Shown: positions 57,331 through 64,000 of the stretch, in pieces
How the letters are laid out: the number at the start of each line of letters is the position of its first letter
Numbering within the stretch: the first letter of the stretch is position 1
Source: Larix kaempferi
Taxonomy: Eukaryota > Streptophyta > Pinopsida > Pinales > Pinaceae
Direction of reading: 5' to 3'
Length of the DNA: 64,000 nt
Assembly: GCA_027924585.1 (NCBI GenBank)
Contig: BSBM01000870.1
Location: forward strand, 1,488,001 to 1,552,000
The notes under the pieces: generated by a model
Database searches by the model: none
Seen by the model: the letters and a program-made list of their open reading frames with translations, nothing else
What the model was told of the DNA's origin: nothing
Program-made: the position numbers and the translations under genes

Positions 57331-59559
57331 CATTTTCTTTAAATTCATAATATCTAGTAGGAAATGGGTCACTATGAGTGGAAGGGTATCATCTTATCTA
57401 GGTGATTTTGACTTATTAGTGAGGTGGATGGGCTGGTAGAATAGGTCACCCAATTGGTGTGAAACCAAAGAGGTTGAAGCAAGTGAAGACTCGACATCAA
57501 AACAAATGGATTTATGCTTAGGGTAGGGTTATTGCAATGATTTAAGATCTTGTGGGCTTGGTTGATTATATAATTAGGCCCTCGATCACTACTGTTCTAT
57601 AGGATCAATACATAGATGAACATATAAAAAAAATACCACAAACAACACAAGGTTGTTTATTTTTACACACTCATTTTGATTGCTTTCAACCCAATAAGTT
57701 TCCATTGGGGTTGGATCCATTGGTGAAGAGAGAGGATTTTTCACTGGTGGGCAAGGTTCAATTCCCATGAGGACCTCCTGAAGCCATGGGGTCACCTTGA
57801 GGTAGTGGTCAAACATGTGGTTGCACCCATAGAGATAGTATTAAATGATATCGTGACTCGTGCACACATAAGTGGATCAAATCCCACCCTTATGTCCTTC
57901 AAATTTTAAAGTAAAATCTTGCTAGCACAGTTGGTTTCGATGGGCCTTGTTCTACATGGAAACCCAAGGTCAAACCCTAAAAGGTAATTGGGAGGAGACA
58001 CTTAAAATCCAACCATGGTAAGGGTTGATGTGGCCCAAGATGGGTGAAATCCCCAAGTGATTTTGATAGCTTAGATGCCCTTAGGTCACGATTCTTAGAC
58101 CAAAGGCTAGTCCCACAATTCATGGACAAACTAGCAAACAAAAACGATAATTAAAAGAAAAATTTCTTTAAAATAAACAACAATTTCATAATTTTTCTTT
58201 CAATTTTTGAACTATGAAATTTCATAAACAAGCAAAAACAATAGGGAACGCATGGATATCTACTTTGAAAAACAAACAAACAAACAAAAATTCCAGCCTA
58301 ATTACAACAAATACTACTATAAAATAGAGGACATAGGTACTATGGTGTTAGAAGAGGCCATATAGAAGTGGCATTAATCCATCAATCAACAACGAAATGA
58401 GAAAACACATATATGTGGGAAAAAACGCGTTTCCTTATATTTAGAGTGTTACAATGTTGGCCTCCTATGATTAATTGTGATGTAGTGGTAAAGAGGTCAA
58501 AACAACAACACTATGAAGAGAAAATTGCGAAAAATAATTAAAAAAAAAATCATGGAGTGTCAACACAATGTTGGGGTGCTTTGGATCTTGGACATACGTA
58601 TAGTATTCACAAAAAATGAGAGATAATTCAAACAAGAAGACAAGAAAACATAAAAAATAAATTTAAGAGATAAAAAATCAAAGAAGTTCATCCCTAGCAG
58701 CATGGCAAAATATGTTCATAGAACTTTTCATACAAAGGGTACTACTAATTCCCCACTAATGGATTGGTATAGTAGTGTCAAGCAACAACAAACAAGTATT
58801 TACACAATTAAGAAAGAAAACAAGAAATTATAGAACTAGGGATTTGAGAGAGAAGGGAATCAGGAAACCTGTAAAATTGCTCTCTTAATGGATCATCCCT
58901 TATGGTTGAATTGGAGAAGTAGGACAAGGAATAACTAGGCCAAGCAACTTACACAAAACCCATAACTTTGAGTGAAGTATTGATCCAAATCCTTTCTCCT
59001 CAATGTTTATTCCTCTCAAGATCCTCTTGTAATGTCCCTCAAAATACACCCTATTTTTTTTTATAAGGGTCTCCGAACTATCGTAAATACAGATGTTTAT
59101 GCAAATTAACTTCAGCACTGAGAAGTTATTACGTTCTCCTTATGATTGGTTAAATTAACTTCAGTACTAAGAAGTTCTTGGTATTTTACTTGTTTGCATT
59201 ATGAATGTTATGTTTGTTCTCTCATTGTCATTGTGTAGATTAGAATGTCGTATTTAACTAGACTTTTATTATATTTCTTTGATTGGTCTGCATGTGTACA
59301 ATTGGTTCCTTCAATGTACTAGCATTCCTTTTACGCATAAGATTTATTAAGGTCTATGATAGACTGACAGTCTTAGTTATTGAATTTATAACCATCATAA
59401 CATGATTCGGTTCTTTTGACTTGCCCAATGACATAATGATATCTATGGATTGTTTGTAATGTAAAGGATCATATGCTTTCATGAACTTGTTTGTCTTTGT
59501 TTTTTACATGGTATTTGTCTTATTGAGTATCATTCTCTCTATTGGTGGAATTCTGGTCC
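57331..59559. other. Gene-free stretch
   Basis: No recognised coding sequence; probably the decayed remainder of the gypsy element. tgtaatgtccctc at about 59030 resembles an LTR start, but no partner end was seen. Confidence 0.4.
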
Positions 59560-59890
59560 ATACTGTTAAATTTTCAGAATTTACTTCAATCTGATCTAGG
59601 ATCTTAACTGAGAGAACAACATGTACAACAAATCTACAGCATATCAATCATGGACACAATAATGCAAGCACACAAGAGACACGGAGTTTACTTGGGGAAA
59701 ACCATAAAGGTGAAAAACCCCAATAACTTCCTCAGAGATAGATAGAGCAATGATACAACCAGAATACAAGAGATAGTCTTCTCCTAGCAGCAGAGCCTCC
59801 TCCTCCACAAGTGCACCACTCTCCCAAGTGTGAGTGAGACAATAGAATGTGTAAAATGAGAGAGACACACTCTCTATTTATACACTAACT
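59560..59890 (-). repeat. LTR-like segment with minus-strand promoter
   Basis: The minus strand has GTGTATAAATAGAGAG at about 59869-59884, followed by a 75-codon frame with no known motifs and a tcttgtattctggttg-type segment, as found in the R-U5 part of plant LTRs. No primer-binding site or second LTR could be confirmed. Confidence 0.35.
59874..59882 (-). promoter_or_regulatory. TATA box on the minus strand
   Basis: TATAAATAG (plus strand ctatttata) with a pyrimidine/purine-rich surround. Whether it is used is unknown. Confidence 0.4.
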
Positions 59891-59951
59891 TGACTTGACC
59901 TTTACTCAACTAGGTCGGCCTCAACTTAACCACTTAACATAATGATGACTG

Positions 59952-60083
59952 GGCCGACCCCCACTAGGGTGGTCTAATAACCCTTTGACCCACATGGCCA
60001 ACCCCCAATAGGGTGGTCTAATAACCCTTTGACCCACATGACTTATACAGGGCCAACCCCAACAAGGTGGTCTAATAACCCAT
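59952..60083. repeat. Three units of a 44-bp repeat
   Basis: Units start at 59952, 59996 and 60051 with ggccaaccccc, followed by agggtggtctaataaccc. The third is offset by about 11 inserted bases (acttatacag). Confidence 0.85.
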
Positions 60084-60120
60084 CAAGTATAAGTTACGAC
60101 ACTTACAATATAAATGACGA

Positions 60121-60208
60121 CACTTCCGTATAGAGGAATAATAACATCTCGATAGGAATACAACCACTTCCGTATAGAGGAATAATAACATCTCCATAGG
60201 AATACAAT
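60121..60208. repeat. Two tandem 44-bp units
   Basis: cacttccgtatagaggaata begins at 60121 and 60165; the copies differ at one or two bases. Confidence 0.92.
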
Positions 60209-62297
60209 ATACATATATGGGAAATACATTCCGAAGTTACATATACATCAACACATACTTGTCCCGAGTCTTTACTTAGCAGTTGCGCTAACATTCTCAT
60301 TTTTCATACTCATGCAGGTGTCAAAGGGATACACTATCCCTAGGAACACGAGCGTTGATATAATGTTTATACCCTAAGCTTTATGCAAAATCCTAAAGTA
60401 ACCAAAGTTCATTCTACATAATATATGTAATCAATGCTTATGATAAGACCAAGTCTAATGTTGGTAATACAACGTTAATACCTAGCGAAAGGTAATAGGT
60501 TACAACCCTTTTCATATCAATTGGAACTTGGACAAGGTTATACATATGCATGTGATTTTAGTGGTGGTAAGTTCTCAATAAATACATCCCATGTGAAGGG
60601 AAAGCACAATGAGGAATCATGGCCCTCCATGTTGATAGTCCATAAACGTTTGTAGTTGGAGTTGCATTTTCCCGAGGTTGGCATTTAGGAAGGTTTATTC
60701 TCGATGGTATTGTTTTGTTGTGGGAGAGGGAAGCCGAGGGATTCCTCTTTGCTATGTTTCCATTCTGAAACGTTCTACCTACTGTTGAGATTCCTAGAGC
60801 TACGCTCTAAATCCTTTACTCATTTTTGTGGGGTTCATGAGAGGGCATCATCGTGGTCTTCTTGGGAGCTAGCAGCGAAGCTTGACTTCCTCTCAGGTAT
60901 CAATTTCATGCTACTTTGGTTTTGTACCATACGCCTTATATTCTCTGCATTTCTATATGCCCAAATACTAATTATTTCGTGTTGTGGTGTCATGCAGACA
61001 ATGCATGGGCATGGATATTCCAATGTTTTATACTCATATGTGTCTTCTTTGGTTATGGTAAGCTCATGGCCCCTTATGGACCAACTTCCACTTGTGGAGA
61101 AATGATTTTGAATTTCCCTTTGTCTTTGCTGATGAGAAGAGGAGTATTGGTTGTCGTTTTTGGATTCTTGTTCTGTTTTTGAAGATGCCCATACTGGGTA
61201 TGTCTTCGCTTTCAAGGATATACAAGGGTTTTAAGCATATTATGGTTTTAGCCCCATATAGAAAGGTTTACCCTGTTCTTTATTTGGTTTAAACATGGCC
61301 GGTATGTAATGATTCTCTAAACCTTCAAGGTGTTTTTATAAAGAAAGTAGGTTTTGGATGTACCTCTACGTTTATCTCTTGTATGAGGAAGAGTTAATTA
61401 CTCACTCCCGTAGTTTGTGCTGTATGGGATTTTGTGTGAACTCTATCTGATTTGAAAAACCTGAGTATAATTTAATTCTTTTACATGAACACAATCGTGG
61501 TTTTTCCCAGGGGGCGTTAACCTCTGTCTTATTGAATGACTGTGTAATAATCAGTTTTTCTTATGAGATGATGAATGTGGCTTCTTAAGTCGGTATGTAA
61601 CTCTTATTAAAAATTCCTCTGATCCTTAATCCCATGTATGTTCATATGTATATATATATATCAGTTTACTTTATTTATATTTGTAGGGGTCTCTTGCTAA
61701 TGGGATTCGATCCATTATGAGTTTGTAAACACTCTATGCATTTAATGATTGGAGTTCCATGTCTACGCTTTGTCTTCTAAAGGCGTTAAACCCTGGCAGT
61801 GAAACCTTAGCTTCATGCACAAACTGCGTGTGAGGTTATATCGACTTATGGGATTCGATCCCTAGTCAAACGTTTATAAATGTTAAGTGGTTGAAATCAT
61901 AAAGCTTAAGCGTGGCTATGTTTAACTTGAGTTTATTTGACTGTTCATAAAAGCGTGAAGCTCGGTTTGACTTAGTTTTGTAACATGATAACTTGTTTGA
62001 CTTGTTATGGTAAGCATGGGTTGCATCCTATAGACTTCCATGAAGTCTTTATTCGCCCAACTCTCATGCAATGTGTGTGGAAGAGATTTGATCTCTTGAC
62101 CGATGGCTAAATCATGTTAGTTTAGCATGTGCATGTAAATAATATATAATCATATTATTTTTACATAGTTTAACTATGAGTTATTTGACAGTGAGCTTAT
62201 GGAGGTGTGAGATTCCACTTTACATGGTTGCTCTCATTTGATTTTATTCATGGATAAATATATATTCACATATGTATGAGTTTACAGCATGGGTAAT
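60209..62297. other. Gene-free stretch with an unassigned 133-codon frame
   Basis: The longest open frame (60704-61105, plus) contains hydrophobic stretches but no motif I recognise. A frame at 61092-61292 could be its shifted continuation. gggattcgatcc recurs at about 61701 and 61851, with looser variants to 62090. A short (TA)n run lies near 61650. Confidence 0.35.
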
Positions 62298-62312
62298 ATG
62301 GTTTGATGACAT
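62298..62312. repeat. Target-site duplication atggtttgatgacat, left copy
   Basis: An identical 15-mer lies at 63290-63304, directly after an A-run. Length and context fit LINE-type target-primed integration. Confidence 0.8.
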
Positions 62313-62830
62313 ATGCAAATTCATTTTCTCAATTCAGAGCTTTCCACATATTGCGAGATCTAAATTATGAAGCAGACACGGAGGCGAAAGTAGGATCAAG
62401 CTTAGAATCTTGAAGAATTGAATTCTCCAATGAAGAAACCAGCTACCATCATATCCCTTAAGAATCATACTTGCATTGATGCAAATACAAGGAATTAGAT
62501 CTCGTTTCATGCACAAGACTTTTTTTAATAATAAAAAAAAACAGAGATAAAAGAAAAAAAACACATGCAGGAGCTTAACAATGGTGTATTTGCAATTACT
62601 GATCCATTAAGTTTGGTCTCACTCAATTAAATATTCGAAAAGGAAGACATTTACCATTAAAGGTTGGAAGAATATAAGCAAAATCATAATGGAACTAAGG
62701 AGAAGTGAGGTGGAACCCAAACACACAGAAATCATGGTAAATCTTAATTACAAATAGCTTGAATCTTAAATCTTAAATCTTGCTAGCGATTGAACTCTTG
62801 CCAACGGATTATAAAGACAGGTTTTTGTAA

Positions 62831-63024
62831 ATTATATCTCTGAACATGATGATGAAAAGCAGTTTTACAACATCAAGTTGAAGGCCGCAATAGAAGTCTC
62901 ATTCAAATTCAAATTAAACAATTGGACATTATATCTCTGAATATGTTAATGAAAAGCAGTTTGACAACGTCAAGTTGAAGGCCACAATAGAAGTCTCATT
63001 GGAATTCAAATTAAACAATTGGAT
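62831..63024 (+). repeat. Tandem duplication of about 97 bp inside the retrocopy
   Basis: attatatctctga begins at 62831 and at 62928; the copies are about 90% alike by eye. Confidence 0.88.
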
Positions 63025-63257
63025 AGTTGACGAAACTGAAGGAATAACAAGCACAAAGACGTTGGTCCATCCAACAACTATCGGCAAGAAGCAAGGAGCA
63101 CTCTGCAAAATCCTGGAAAACATCGAAATAACAGTATTCTGGCTCTCACTTTTCATTTGAAATCTGTGTTATCCTTATTTACATTACTTTGCTGAATATT
63201 TGATCATTGTAACAAGCTAGGTGGCTTCAGCCAAAACTCATTTTTTACATTTTTATC

Positions 63258-63263
63258 AATAAA
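63258..63263 (+). terminator. Polyadenylation signal AATAAA of the retrocopy
   Basis: AATAAA lies about 20 bases before the A-run, the normal spacing between signal and cleavage site. Confidence 0.65.
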
Positions 63264-63304
63264 GTCTACCCGTTTCAATTTTTAAAAAAATGGTTTGATG
63301 ACAT

Positions 63305-64000
63305 TAAATTTCTATGGTTGGTTTATATAATGTGTCATATTTCATGTAATATTTTTTGTTTATAATACACTATGTTTTATGATATATAATATTTTTCATA
63401 GGTTATAATTATTATATATTTATATTAATTTAACCTATCTAGTGTTTAGGGACTTGGTCCCAAGATCTAAATTTCGCATCCTCTCCCTATTTAGGGTTAA
63501 TTAGAGGTTTCTCTCTATGTTGGAAAGTCTATGATATATTATTAATTACTTTCCTATTTTTAGAAGAATTATATCAGTTGTTCATATTTATAACTTGAAA
63601 TGAAAATTAATCAATGATAATGATCAAGATACTAAATGTATACTATGCAAGAATTTCTAACCCAAGCACCATGAAATATAATCAGAATTAAACAATTATT
63701 ACAGGCTATAGAAAATAATTGTATATCGATCTTGGATCTCTCTCTCTCTATGTATATAATCAGAATTATTTAAACATAACAGTCCTAGTAATTAGAATCT
63801 ATATCAATTTAAAAACAGGCGTAAACAGATCTAATAAGCCTTTCCTTTATTTTCATTATGCATAAACAAAATTACCATATTCATGAATAGAATTAAACAT
63901 CACAGCCTATAGAATTTCTATCAATCATGAACAAATTTAGGAGTAAAAATAATCATACCATATCCATACATGATAATCCATAAAATAAATCTTGAATTAT
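63305..64000. other. Gene-free, AT-rich stretch
   Basis: Only a short (CT)n near 63738 and AT-rich sequence; nothing else is recognised. Confidence 0.55.

Larger units (their letters stand above)
62313..63289 (+). pseudogene. Probable processed retrocopy with poly(A) signal and tail
   Basis: It is bounded by 15-bp direct repeats, with aataaa at 63258-63263 and a short A-run at 63284-63290 just before the right repeat. The copied sequence has no obvious intact gene. The longest late frame reads FDNVKLKATIEVSLEFKLNN, then WIVDETEGITSTKTLVHPTT, and ends at 63160. A 97-bp segment is tandemly duplicated at 62831-63024, so the peptide NEKQF.N(I/V)KLKA appears twice. I do not recognise the parent gene. 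It could also be a SINE-like or LINE 3' copy; the single aataaa plus tail and duplications are the evidence for retrotransposition. Confidence 0.65.

Noticed and set aside
60704-61215. 133-codon plus and 126-codon minus frames
   Set aside because: They overlap on opposite strands, with no recognised motif and no splice or promoter support; kept only as an unassigned remark.
1-64000. CRISPR arrays, operons, tRNA or rRNA genes
   Set aside because: Tandem repeats here lack the regular repeat-spacer layout, and no cloverleaf or rRNA signature was seen; the window is nuclear plant repeat DNA.

Overview
The window is plant nuclear DNA, most probably from a conifer or other large-genome seed plant. 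It is AT-rich, almost filled with nested and decayed transposable elements, and no intact host protein-coding gene, rRNA, tRNA, CRISPR array or bacterial-type operon is recognisable. The taxonomic guess rests on the look of the Ty3/gypsy, copia and CACTA coding remnants and is an inference.

Layout, left to right. 1-893: 3' end of a Ty3/gypsy integrase, entering from outside the window. 2250-4130: a 1.9 kb foldback element with a G/C-rich hairpin core. 4131-9829: gene-free, with small tandem duplications. 9830-21491: a decayed CACTA (En/Spm-type) transposon on the minus strand. Its TNP2-type transposase remnant is split by a 4.5 kb Ty1/copia element (11466-15996, TSD cttca); removing the copia element rejoins the transposase reading frame. 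21580-27449: a long-LTR retrotransposon with a truncated 5' LTR, a complete 3' LTR and an unrecognised internal reading frame. 27450-31358: gene-free, with a minisatellite. 31359-36739: a primer-binding site and probable LTR of a minus-strand gypsy element, interrupted by a small minus-strand copia-like element (32134-34912, TSD tattt) that carries a Gag N-terminus joined to an unrecognised acidic tail.

36745-52217 is the centrepiece: a 15.5 kb minus-strand Ty3/gypsy element of Tat/Ogre type with two 718-bp LTRs and a near-perfect TSD (ctagt/ctagc). In its own sense direction it has a leader with GC-rich repeats, gag, protease, a proline-rich segment with two extra CCHC knuckles, reverse transcriptase/RNase H, integrase, and a second RNase H-like domain after integrase. 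It then carries an antisense (+ strand) spliced gene with its own TATA box and, upstream of that, a 150-bp tandem array. All reading frames carry nonsense codons.

52223-56285: another DNA-transposon remnant containing a solo LTR (52751-54677, TSD gtaca) and ending in CACTA-like subterminal repeats. 56840-57330: a second gypsy protease remnant. 59560-60210: LTR-like sequence with a minus-strand TATA box and short tandem repeats. 62313-63289: a probable LINE-mobilised retrocopy with poly(A) signal, short A-tail and 15-bp target duplications.

How the parts relate: these are layers of insertion rather than a cooperating gene set. Three elements have intact or near-intact LTR pairs and target duplications. 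Hand-counted LTR divergences are about 4% for the Tat-like element and about 6% for each of the two copia-type elements, so these copies are not fresh. Nonsense codons often occur without frameshifts, which suggests decay by point mutation of silenced, methylated copies.
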